Positions 11,492 to 21,895 of a stretch of 64,000 bases of DNA are shown piece after piece; position 1 is the first letter of the stretch; every line of letters begins with the position of its first letter. Below the pieces are notes generated by a model. It did not search any database. It saw only the letters and a list, made by a program, of their open reading frames with translations, and was not told the DNA's origin. The stretch spans positions 134,890,420-134,954,419 of the forward strand of contig CM043964.1 in assembly GCA_014529385.2 (NCBI GenBank), given 5' to 3'. The DNA comes from Adiantum capillus-veneris. Taxonomy: Eukaryota > Streptophyta > Polypodiopsida > Polypodiales > Pteridaceae. The position numbers and the translations under genes are program-made.

Positions 11492-12478
11492 GTTGGTGTT
11501 TCTACGCTGTCATGTCCTGTTACAGGATTTGATTTTGTTTCATGCGAGGTAGGTATGTCAAAGTTTGTAAGTTCATCAAGTTTATGTACTATTTCTTGCT
11601 CAAGAGCCTTGCATTATGCATTTATGAAAGCATATGTGCCTTGAACCGAATATAATTTCAGGAGAAATTTCAACAGTTGCATGAGTGTATTGTTTCATCT
11701 ATGCATTGCATGTAAGTCAATGTTTTGTTTCTTGCTCAGGAGCTTTGCATTTCTATCCTTTTTTTTGCATTGCATGCGTTCATGATTCAAGCATATGTGC
11801 CTTTAGCCGAACACAATCTCAGGAGATTTTTCAACAATTATGAATGTATTGTTTCATCTATGCATCTATGTAGAAGGGTCTTCTTGTATCACTATAATCA
11901 TACCCTGTGGGACAAGAGGGCTTACTAAGAAAATGAGGAAGTTTAGGGTTCAAAATATGGCATTGTACACTATCAAATTTGGTACTTTACAGTACCAAAT
12001 TTGGTACATTAGGGGAATTTTGAGGTCATTTTTCTGCCCTGTAAGGAAGTTTGACCAAAAGATTCTCTCAAAAGTTGGGCGTCCGGTAAAATTTTTGCAA
12101 ACGAGCTCCAAATCTGGCGGAATCTTTAGACTAGCAAAAGATTCCGCCAGATTTGGAGCTCGTTTGCAAAAATTTTACCGGACGCCCAACTTTTGAGAGA
12201 ATCTTTTGGTCAAACTTCCTTACAGGGCAGAAAAATGACCTCAAAATTCCCCTAATGCTGTACAATGATAAATCTGTATAGCCTCAAATTTGGTAAGTAC
12301 CAAATTGTGCATTGGCAAGGTCATCTGTGTGACCAAAGGGCTGTTTAGGGTGTAGGGTTTAGTTTGACATTGCTGAAATGTTGCCAATAGAAGGTCATTT
12401 AGGAAGCATGCCTAGGTATTTTGGATTGGTAGACGGAGGGCATGTCTAACATTTGAGCTTTGTATTTCCACATTACAG
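11492..12478 (+). other. intron 1 of the 11.3-15.7 kb gene
   Basis: Bounded by AG|GTTGGTG and TTACAG. It holds near-duplicate phrases (GCATATGTGCCTT...CAGGAGA around 11630 and 11795), GGTAC palindromes around 11990, and the foldback element 12007-12257. Confidence 0.5.
12007..12257. mobile_element. foldback MITE with perfect 121-bp inverted repeat
   Basis: Bases 12007-12127 and 12137-12257 are exact reverse complements over all 121 positions, separated by a 9-base loop. The ends read CATTAGG and CCTAATG. It lies in an intron and would be transcribed into a long perfect hairpin. A related element with the same termini and internal phrases (AAGGAAGTTTGACC; AAATTTTTGCAAACGAGCTCC) is at 49989-50437. 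No clear target-site duplication is visible here. No coding potential. Confidence 0.9.
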
Positions 12479-13324
12479 GCAAAACCAAAATGGAAGAATA
12501 CCCTATTTTGACCAAGTTCTATAATACAGCCGAGGAGCTTCACGAAGAGTATGGTCTCAGCATGGAGGGGGTGCTTGCTGCAGGATCTTAGGGATGAAGA
12601 CCTCCCTCACGACGAGTGGAAAATCTACTTGAATCACGTGCACCCAAGAATCCTTGAAGATTGCAGGTTCCTCTTCCACAAGGTATATCAAGCCCCTCCA
12701 TCTTGTGGGAAAAGCACTGTGAAGTTTGCACGCTGCTATGCTTTTGAGAGATGCCATGCGACAACAAAGGACCCTGCCCGCCATAAAGTCGCATGGGCAA
12801 GGTTTGGAGGGGTAGTACTCAAAATGTGTGCCAGCCGCCCGGGAGGGTTGGAGCGGAAGGTCAGAACTTGACGAAGGGCAAATGGTGCCTCCCACAGCGG
12901 TTCAGGTTCATCTATTAAGAGGCCACGCCTTACGCAAAGTGGTAGTAGCCTCTGTACAGAGGTAGACCCCCCACAACTTCACGTAGAGTTGCCCGATTAT
13001 GTTATAGAATTGGAAAGTATTGTTGAGAGAGTGCCTCAGAAAAGTGCAACTGCATTGGACAGGCTGAAAGAGCTGAAAGCATCTCTGCAACAGAACAAGG
13101 AAACATTTTTGAGAGCCGAGGGTTCCAATGCTGTTGTGATGCGGATAAAGGATGACATGGAGCACTATGATGTGCAACTTGCAAAACTAAAGCAGGAAAA
13201 CCCTTTCAATGATGAGGACATCAAAGAGGTTGAGGTTGATGTGGGAGCCAGTCGATGCATGCTTCTTCGACTTGGAAACAAAGAGGACATGCTGATGCTA
13301 GAGAAGGAGGTTCATCTACAACAA

Positions 13325-14514
13325 GTAATTCCTATCATGTCTTAAGAAAGTGGTTTTGGTAGTGCATGTAGCTTTTTAGTATCTATAAATGTTGCTTTGC
13401 TAGTTTGACAAAGTTTGGTGGTTTTGCTTTTGTATGACAGTTGCATATTCTAGGTAGAGTGCTAGGTCGAGGTGGATTTTTTGAATTTCTCTATGTTATT
13501 TTGGTACTTTTTGTCCATACTGGTATCTTTTGGGTTTTTTTGGATATACTTTCTTGTTTTGGTATCTTCTATCATGTTGTTTTTAGTAGTTTGGTAGTAT
13601 GATAAATCTGCTATTTTGGTAGTTTTGGTTGTGTTGCTAGTACCACTAAACCCTTACAGGTAGCTTTTGGAAGTTTTTGGTAATGCTTTGGTAGTTTTTG
13701 AAGTGGATCTAATAATGTTCTTTTGGTAGTTTTGGTTGCTTTTGGGTAGTTTATTGGTGGACTTGGGTGTATTCGTAATGCTTTTGGTACTAACTAGTAG
13801 CATTTGGTACTATTCTGGCACTCCCTTTGGTAGTTTATGGTTCTTCTGTAACGAGACTACTTTGAATGTATTGGTACTTTTAGGGGTTTAGGGTAGTTTC
13901 TTACAATGCTTTTTTGGTGGCTGTTAGGATTTGTGTTACTAATTGGTAGCTCATGGTTATGATTTGGTACTAGTAGCTCATGGTTATAATTTGGTACTAA
14001 TTGGTAGCTCCTGGTTATGATTTGATACTAATTGGTAGCTCATGGTTATGATTTGGTACTAATTGGTAGCTCCTAGTTATGATTTGGTACTAATATTGGT
14101 AGTTTACGGTTGTCTTCTTGCATTGATGACCTGCTAGTTTTTGGTACTAATTGGTAGTATGATGGCTTTATTACTGTCTGCTGGGTTCTGGTACTGATTA
14201 GTAGTATGATGGCTTTGGTACTGTGTGCTAGTTATTGGTACTAATTGGTAGTATGATGACTTTGGTATTGTCTACTAGTTTTTGGTACTAATTGGTGATG
14301 GCCTCGGTATTGTCTGCTAGTTTTTGGTAGTAACTGGTAGTATAATGGCCTTGGTACTGTTTGCTACTATTTAGTACTAATTGGTAGTATGATGGCCTTG
14401 GTATTGTATGCTACATTTTGATACTAATTGGTAGCATGATGCCTTTGGTACTATCTACTAGCTTTTGGGTTCTAATTTGGGACTGTTTGTATTGCTGCTG
14501 CTGGTTGACAACAG
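13325..14514 (+). repeat. intron 2 filled with GGTA(C/G)T minisatellite
   Basis: Between donor ACAA|GTAATT and acceptor CAACAG the intron is T/G-rich and built of degenerate units such as GGTACTAATTGGTAGTATGA, repeated many times from about 13600 to 14470. Unit length varies from roughly 35 to 65 bases. No coding sequence. Confidence 0.7.
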
Positions 14515-15715
14515 GCTGAGTTTGATGTGCTGGAGGCAACATGGAAGGAAGCACAAGGGCATGTCATATTTGTGAAGCAGATGATTGATGATGTTTAGCA
14601 CGGGAAGAGATTTATGTTATATCCTAGGCCCTAGGTTGTTGATTCGAGGGAGATGATCCATGTGTTTGGAATGTGTGTTGCATGTGGTGAGCTTTTGGAG
14701 TCTTCAGGAGTTGTAGGAACCTTTATGCTTGACTTCCGACATCAGTATCACCCCCTTTGCTTTAGTGCTTTGCTACTAAACAGGGATCATTGTGCCAAAC
14801 TTAGTTGTAACATGGTGATCCCTGAGGTGGCAAAGTCTTGGGTCAGTAGGCATCGTGGTGTGAAAAGTAAGTATGTGTGTGTTCTGCAAATCATATGCTT
14901 ACCTGCATTGAATGTGAGGTTGTTTGTAAGTATATGTTGTCTTTCTCCGTTTTTGCAGAGGAAGAGGATGCTGCAGCGGCTGGGCCTGGTGGGAAAAATG
15001 GACAAGCAGTCAAGGATGGACCAAATGCCACAAAATCTGCTGCAAATCATGCATGGGAGGAGGATGAGGATATTGGACAGATAAGGGATGTTCTCCGGGA
15101 TTCAAAGCATGGTGGTGCGGAAGGGAAAGGGACTGAGAAGGGACATCATTGTGATACCATGCGGGACAACGAAGAAAACAGTGATTGTGAGGACAAAGAT
15201 GCTAAAAGGAGTAAAGACAAGGTTGGAGGTAAAGTGCCTCACATAGTGGAGGTGGATGTATCAGATGCTGCTGCCAAGGGGCTTGAGGATCGAGTCACTA
15301 GCGAGGACAAGAACATGCAAAGAGAAGGTGTAGGGGAAGAGGCCACTATGGGGGAGGAGGACAAGAAGGGGGTTGAGGGGGAGGTCAAGAGGGGGGTGGA
15401 AGCCAGAGATGACAAATGTGTAGAGGATGCCAAGAAAGGGGATAACGGGGAGGCCAGGAAGGGGGAAGAGGCAAAAAAGGAAAAGGCAAGCAATGGGATG
15501 AAGGGGGACGGGCCCAAGGACGCCAAGAAGGAAGTGGTAGTGGAGGATACAAAAGTGGACAGTACTGACGGGAATGCGGATCCTGAAGCTGAAGATGCTG
15601 TGCAAAAGATGTCAGGTGATTCCACTAATTTGGTGACCCTATCGAAGCTTTTTAGTCTACAAAGAAAGAAGCACAACCGCGCCCGTGACCAGTTTTCTCG
15701 TGCATGCAAGCTGTA

Positions 15716-16295
15716 GCCCTTCTCATATGCTTATGTATTTTGCACAATGTGCTTCTCATTCTACCAATACAATCAATTTATGGCCTTTGTCTTTCATCAA
15801 TTGTGTTCCAATGTAACTGTTAACTATGGTACAATACAGTTTTCCAATGTTACTGCTCACTATGGTACAATGCAGTTTTCCAATGTTACACTTTTACAGT
15901 GCAATACAATACCCAATTTGGTACTGTATAGTACCAAATTTGGTACTATATAGTACAATGGAGTTTTCCAATGTTACACTTCTACTGTGCAATATTGTAC
16001 CACAATATGACACTGTATAGTACAATGCAGTTCTCCAATGTTACACTTCTACTGTGCAATATTGTACCACAATATGATACTGTACAGTACCCAGTTTGGT
16101 ACTGTATAATACCCAATTTGATACTATATACTACCAAATTTGGTATTGTATAGTATCAACTTTGGTACAATACAGTATTAAATTCTGTACAGTACAATAT
16201 CAAATTTTGCACTTCTTGTGTCATAATGGTGCTCTCTTTTTTATATAATGTTTGCATTGTATATTTGCCAACATTGATTTCGACTGTTGGTTCTG
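15716..16295. repeat. GTACCA/TGGTAC repeat region
   Basis: Downstream of the stop, the sequence repeats phrases such as TCCAATGTTACACTTCTACT and the palindrome GTACCAAATTTGGTAC (about 15930). Similar motifs are in intron 1 and in the 17.2-19.4 kb array. It may include the 3' UTR and the spacer before the FCP1-like remnant. Confidence 0.65.
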
Positions 16296-17147
16296 TAGTA
16301 AGATCTTGGTGGCAAGATGAGAAACAAGCAAACACAATACTTGTGGCTGATCTGGCTGCTAAAGCTGGCCGGCTGATTGTGCTTGACCTTAATGGGGTCT
16401 TATTGACAAGCTAAATAGAGCTGCCAGAAGGCCTTCGGGTTTTGGCGGATGAGCTCCAACCACGGATCATCCATGTCAATAAGTCAATGGTTTGTTGTGT
16501 AAGCCTAGATGCTGATGAGTTCATACAAACTCTTAAGAAGAAATCCAAGATAATTGTGTGGTCCTACTGTAGAAGGCAAAAATTGATAGATATGTTGAAC
16601 GCTTGCTTCCCCCAGCATGTGAGGTAGAAGTATTTTGCAGGTAACAATGCCTTGAGTGCTTTAAAGGTTAAGCTACTCAGACTTCTAACACCTTTAAGGC
16701 ATGGCAGGTATACTATCATAAGAAGACTGTGAGACCAGGCGGAAGAGTATGGCGGAGGTGCCGCATGTTCCCGACGATGTGGCCAATAAGCCTATTTTTC
16801 TGAAGAACCTGCGGACAATGTGGGCAAGGCACCCCCATTTTGATGCTAGCAACACAATACTAGTGGATGACTGCAGATACAAGTCGTTGAAAAACGACTA
16901 TGAGAATTGTCTTGCCATTAGATCATATGATCCTTCGGTGGTTGAAAAAGATTACCCTTTTTACCTGGTAGACCGTATTTTTCCCTAGTAGCAAGGATGG
17001 ATACATGATCATTACCCATCAGCATACACTCGCAAAAACCCAATTTTTGACACACAAGATGATGTCTCTGCATACGTTGCTGATTACTTCATACAGATAG
17101 AGGGGTACTCTTACAGATTAGATCCCCCTGACCTAGGAGATTCCTAA
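16296..17147 (+). pseudogene. FCP1/SCP-like HAD phosphatase domain remnant
   Basis: FCP1-like enzymes remove phosphate from protein Ser/Thr residues, RNA polymerase II tail among them. Here RLIVLDLNGVLL matches HAD motif I in the DxNG form seen in plant FCP1-like proteins. SKIIVWSYCRRQKLIDML matches motif II. NTILVDDCRYKSLKNDYENC matches the DD-containing motif near the C-terminus. A trailing segment (DDVSAYVADYF) fits the family's end. Stops occur after VLLTS (TAA) and after PQHVR (TAG), there is a frameshift near 16700, and a double stop follows DRIFP. It may be a separate gene or the 3' part of the preceding one. Confidence 0.75.
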
Positions 17148-17159
17148 AGGGTTGTACTT

Positions 17160-19400
17160 GGTGAACTTGTGTATCATGTCACATAAAGTGTAATGGAGAT
17201 TCCTGAACTTTGGTACTTGAACCAAATTTTATACACTGTCTTGGAGCTTGAACTGTACTATCTTTTTTTTGGTGTTGTCTAGTAGTTTCTAGTCTCAAAG
17301 CATCTTTTTTGAGATCCCTGACATTGGTGTTAATACAATGGTATCAGTAAGTACCAGTACTGGGTGTTACACAATACCTAATTTGGTACCTATTTCTGTA
17401 CACTGTCTTGGAGCTTGAGCTATATTGTCTTTTTTTTGTGTGTTGTCTAGTAGTTTCTAGTCTCAAAGCATCTTTTTTAAGATCCCTGACATTGGTGTTA
17501 ATACACACTAGGCTGGTAACCTAACAGGACATTCAGGGTTTTGAAAAAAACCTCAAAAACCATAGTAGATCCACTCATTTTGTAAAATCCTTTCATGAGG
17601 CTATAGTTCAAGGCCTACTACACATGTAAAAAATAAGAAACTTGTAAAATTTCTCATCTTTTGGTCACACCAAGCCTCCAAAGTTGATGGACCAGTACAT
17701 TTTCATCAAAACAGTCATTTCTTACGTTTTGTTGCATAAAAATAAGATTAGGGATTTTTGTAGGACTTGAGATAAATTCCCTAGTTAACTTCAATGGGTT
17801 GGTGATCTGAACATATGATTGCTTCTCACTCACTATTTTTTGTTTTGCCAAAAGAAATAGGTACAAAAAAGTTGAATTTTTACCATTCTGCAAACCTATC
17901 ATCAAAGTTTCTATAGCCACACTCAATACAAATAATATATGCATGTTTTCTTAGTTCCCTATTGTCCTTTAGGTTTATAAGGATCCATGGAGTATGTCAA
18001 AAGAATAATACATCTCTTACCAAGGGGAATCTTGGGGACAAAGATGAAGTGCTAAATAGAGCAAACATGAAAAAACTGGGTTCAACATTATGAGTTGTAG
18101 AATCCCATAGAAACTATTCAATATCTAGCCAAATTTGATCCTTATGACTAGATATGGTTACTACCTACAAAATGCATGTAGTTGTCACAAGAAACTAACA
18201 ATATTGAAAAAGCTATACTTGATATACTAGAATGTTTCGTTTTCTTCTATAATTGAAAAAATCAACCATCGTTGTCTGCTATGAAAAATAGGGTATTAGG
18301 TGCCCCAAAACTCAAGGAATATTAGCTTTATGTTACAATATGCAACATAGAAAATCAAAACTGCGTTTGGATATCATGAAAGCCACCAAAAAAATCATAG
18401 AAGAGCTAAAATTGGCTAAAAAACAGGATTTTGTCAATTTTTGTAATTTGGTCATAACTTACAACTTTAACATTTATTTCTCCCTAGAAGCATCGGGACA
18501 TGTTGAGGACTACTAAAGATAGTTCTCTAGCATTATAGACCTCACAAACATGAATTCTAGAGTAGTATAGTTGCAAAAAGTTGAAAAAAGCCAAAAACAG
18601 GACCCGTTTTTTCACACAGTTTAGGTTGTGAAATGTTGTGCAAGGACAAGGTTAAAGATGGAATTGATATTCCAAAAAATTTTCGAGTTTTTTCCAGCTC
18701 ATAAGACAACTTTCTAGATAGATAGAACCTCAAAATCCATTTTGAAACTCTTGACATAATTCAAGGAAAATGGTCACTTTACAGGAATAAAAGTGTCCCA
18801 GGACATAAAAGTATCAGTAAGTACCAGTACTGTGTGTATTTGGGTGTTACACATTATCTAATTTGGTACTCACATTACGAACTTTTGGTACTTCCAAAGT
18901 GCCAAATTGTCTGTTTGGTACTTGAACTGTAGTGTCTTTTTTTTGGTGTTGTCTAGTAGTTTCTAGTTTAAAAGCATCTTTTTTAAGATCCCTGACATTG
19001 GTGTTAATACAATGGTATCAGTAAGTACCAGTATTGTGTGTTACACAATACCTCATTTGGTACTCACAATACCGAATTTTGGTTTTCAAAGTATCAATTG
19101 TCTGTTTGGTACTTGAATTGTACTGTCTTCTTTTTGGTGTTGTCTAGTAGTTTCTAGCCTAAAAGAAACTTTTTTAAGATCCCTGACATTGGTGTTAATA
19201 CAATGGTATCAGTAAGTACCAGTGCTGTGTATCTGGGTGTTACACAATACCTACTTTGGTACTGGTATTCACAGTACCAACTTTTGGTACTTCGAAAGTA
19301 CCAAGTTTTTTGTTTGGTATTATTTTCTCTCTATTATTGGTACTGTTAAGAGTGTGTTACAATACCCAGTTTGGTAGTCTGTAGTACCAACATTGTATGC
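17160..19400. repeat. satellite-like tandem array, units of about 170-200 bp
   Basis: The phrase GGTGTTGTCTAGTAGTTTCT starts at about 17271, 17439, 18945 and 19136. Each is followed by AAGATCCCTGACATTGGTG, TTAATACAATGGTATCAG and a GGTAC-rich stretch. Spacing is 168, about 200 (after removing the inserted 1.3-kb element) and 191 bases. Flanking sequence to 19400 has decayed partial units. Confidence 0.8.
17506..18810. mobile_element. 1.3-kb non-autonomous element, copy A (right end lost)
   Basis: Highly similar along its length to 57258-58578. The left end CACTAGGCTGGTAACC matches the terminal repeat of that copy. The right terminal repeat is missing: the element stops at GGACATAAAA where satellite sequence resumes at GTATCAG. 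It interrupts one satellite unit. Frames of 96 and 66 residues (minus strand) are present in both copies, but they match no protein I know and differ mostly by amino-acid-changing substitutions, so I do not call genes. Confidence 0.8.
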
Positions 19401-19559
19401 CAAGGTTTCTTCATCATTAATAAAGATATTCCTTTCAGTATATCATTTTCTCTCTCATACATTTCAGTTATATACTTGTCATTCTCACGTATGGCACAAA
19501 GATCCCTTCACTCCCCTATTTTCCATATGGTATCAGAGTGAAGGGAAAGTTTTAAGAGA

Positions 19560-19775
19560 CAACAGTAAACCATGAGGACAAAAAGATATATCCAGGCAAT
19601 TATTTTACATCAATCTCAAGTACCGAACAGAGGAGGTGAAGGATAGAAAGAACAACAATAAACCATGAGGACAAAAAGATATATCCAAGAAGTTATTTTA
19701 ATCAATCTCAAGTACTGAACATAGGAAGTGAAGGATAGAAAGAACAACAATAAACCATGAGGACAAAAGGATATA
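19560..19775. repeat. tandem repeat, about 92 bp x 2.3
   Basis: AAACCATGAGGACAAAAAGA recurs at about 19568, 19660 and 19753 with the text between well conserved. Confidence 0.8.
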
Positions 19776-19809
19776 TTCTGACCAAGAGGAAAAGCATGGA
19801 CTTGCCCAC

Positions 19810-21450
19810 TTAGGGGTTTTGGCATTGTGTAACTTCAAGTATCATGGATGCACCATCATCACTATCATCATCATCATATGGCATGCTATTGTATATGTTC
19901 TCATATACTTCAGCAGATAACGTAAAATTATTAGGGACTCCAAAAATAGGCTCCATTGGGAAACGTATGGCCCTTACAAGATGTGAGTAGATCATGACTA
20001 CAGATGTCTGATCCAATAAGCTATATGTATCAACTTTTCCTTCGACTTGGCCATAGTAGAAACCTTTAATAACCTTTGCGCCTCTAACAATCTTGTTATG
20101 CCACCTATCCTTTTGTGATCTCATCGTCTGGTACAACTCCTTTGTGCATTTGATAAGGTAGAAGTCCTCTTTGGTCTTGGCTGCTTTGACTGCAAAGTTA
20201 TCCCTAACGGACAACATTTCACATAACATTTCAGGGCTTCCTTCATACAATGGCAGGTTAGAAATTTGGCTCATCAGCACAAAATTTGAATATCTCTGAT
20301 CCTCCTCATCATCCTCTTCATTGTACCTTCCTGTATTTACAGACTCCGGTAGTGGTTTGATGGAAATATATTTCCATTCTTCTATGTGTAGTCTATTTTT
20401 TCATCTTCTCCATAGCCCACTGATACATGGATCACAGAAGCATGAAAGGGTTCAAAAGCGCATAGCACATGGGTTGTCCCTTGAATACCCATCAACACAA
20501 TGAAATGAGCGGGAGCCCACAATGTGCTCACAGTCCCATTGGAGATCGCGTTGCACATCATCCATGCCAATAAGCCAGAACACTCTCTATGTAGTACACC
20601 TGTGCGACTGATCTCCTGGCTGAAATGTTGCGTTCAAAAAGTTCAACACATTAGCCGCACACTTTATAGGCCAGACATCTGGTTTCAATTCCTCATGTCT
20701 TAAGGTTCTCTTGATGACTACCCCTACCCATCATGCTCTCCTTTTCCATGCCCGGATGCTGAGGAGTTATACATCATGTGCAAGCATGTCATTTGATAGT
20801 AACTGGCCACAAAATAGTAAGGACTACGTGCTTCGAATTGTGAAGCTGCACCATCTGACCACACCCAATGGTGTTGCAAACAATGTCCTGGTTGTTTTAG
20901 CCACCTGTCATGAAGCAAGAGACAATGTTGTACAGACAATGTATCATGGTGCTTGTCATCGGATATGTAAAAGTGCAACGTCTTTTGAACACCACGTGCT
21001 GCATTTCTTACATAAGTGATGTGCACAAGTATTGTGACTTGGGTAGGCCACCAATGCATTGACTGAATCTCATTCTGAATTTTAAAAGAATAATTCTCTA
21101 CAAAGTCAATAACTGATACAGAGACATTTCTAGGAAACTTGAGCAAACAATCCTTGAATTGTTGGGCTTGCCAACAAAAGACAAATTTGTGCTTGATGAA
21201 GCTTGTGAGGTGGACTGAAAATAGGCTAAGAAAAGCAGCACTTTTCATCCTCACACAATCAAGTCCTTTCTCTTCTTCTCACTCCCACCTGCATCAAGTT
21301 GTCCTATTCCAACATCCATGAAGACCCTCACAAACACCTCCTTGCTATCCTCTGCTATCTCATTGGGACAAAATGTCAACTTTCGTACACCACATTGGGG
21401 AGCAGTCCCCCATTAAGCATTTCTTGGCATAGTATTCACTATCTCTTGGC
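19810..21450 (-). pseudogene. DDE-type transposase-like ORF (ORF-A), decayed
   Basis: Minus-strand pieces form one protein. An N-terminal Cys motif (CLMGDC...CGVRKLTFCPNEI, about 21420-21350) is followed by HWWPTQVTILVHITY and FYISDDKHHDTLSVQHC. Next come VWSDGAASQFEARSPYYF and SGHGKGEHDG (about 20740). After breaks, the C-terminal piece 20280-19810 ends in an acidic DDDDSDD. The conserved D (ISDD), D (WSDG) and E (KGEHDG) resemble the catalytic triad of an RNase-H-fold transposase, but I cannot assign a superfamily. Frameshifts and stops occur near 21255, 20720 and 20570-20280. It lies head-to-head with ORF-B at 21.9 kb. Confidence 0.7.
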
Positions 21451-21895
21451 TCATTAGGAGAAAGTTGGACAGACTTTTGGGCCCTGTAAGAAGTGCCACG
21501 TCGGCTTAGAGAGAGAAAATAAAAATGTTAAATTGTGCATTTTATGTGATATTTTTCTGCGCAACAAAAAGCCAAAATACATTCTTTGGTAGGTAGCCGC
21601 CGTCTTTATCATTCTTATCCTTCGTTCTCTTGTCAGGAATCCAACTAACCGTATGACTAATGATTTGAAATGCCAACTTACAAGTGTTCCCTCCAAAAAC
21701 ATAAGCCACACAAACTTTATCGACTCTAAACTTGAGAATATGGCCTTCCCTCCCAAAACCTCCGTCTTTTTCTCTATCAACTCTAGGAATGGAGAACGCT
21801 TCTTTTCCTGATGAAAACACTAATTTGAACTTGCAATCCTCAACCCCTTCATCTTTACCACTTACCCAAAGAAAGAACACACATCATCTTCATGT
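21451..21895. other. spacer between divergent transposon ORFs
   Basis: No coding sequence is supported. It would hold divergent promoters if the two flanking ORFs belong to one element. Confidence 0.35.

Larger units (their letters stand above)
11267..15715 (+). pseudogene. multi-exon gene remnant: coiled coil, Cys/His cluster, charged tail
   Basis: I do not recognise the full protein. Proposed exons are 11267-11491 (basic, Ser/Thr/Lys-rich, starts MRTPARKSVAAKG), 12479-13324 (after acceptor TTACAG), 14515-14870 (after CAACAG) and 14959-15715 (after TTGCAG), all with GT donors. Exon 2 ends in a coiled coil (ATALDRLKELKASLQQNKE). Exon 3 has a zinc-binding-like cluster: CVACGELL, then YHPLCF, then CAKLSCNMVIPEV. 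Exon 4 is a Lys/Glu/Asp-rich low-complexity tail ending FSRACKL. A frameshift near 12575-12590, a TGA at about 12869 and two TAG codons in exon 3 break it. It could be a host gene or a transposon-borne one; the FCP1-like remnant follows directly. Confidence 0.6.

Noticed and set aside
15239-15709. 156-residue antisense ORF, Ser/Phe/Leu-rich
   Set aside because: It is the mirror of the Lys/Glu-rich exon on the plus strand, which has splice context; the antisense frame is a compositional shadow.
17654-18757. 96- and 66-residue frames conserved in both copies of the TTAA-type element
   Set aside because: Differences between copies are mostly amino-acid-changing and no known domain is seen; conservation follows from recent duplication of the whole element.
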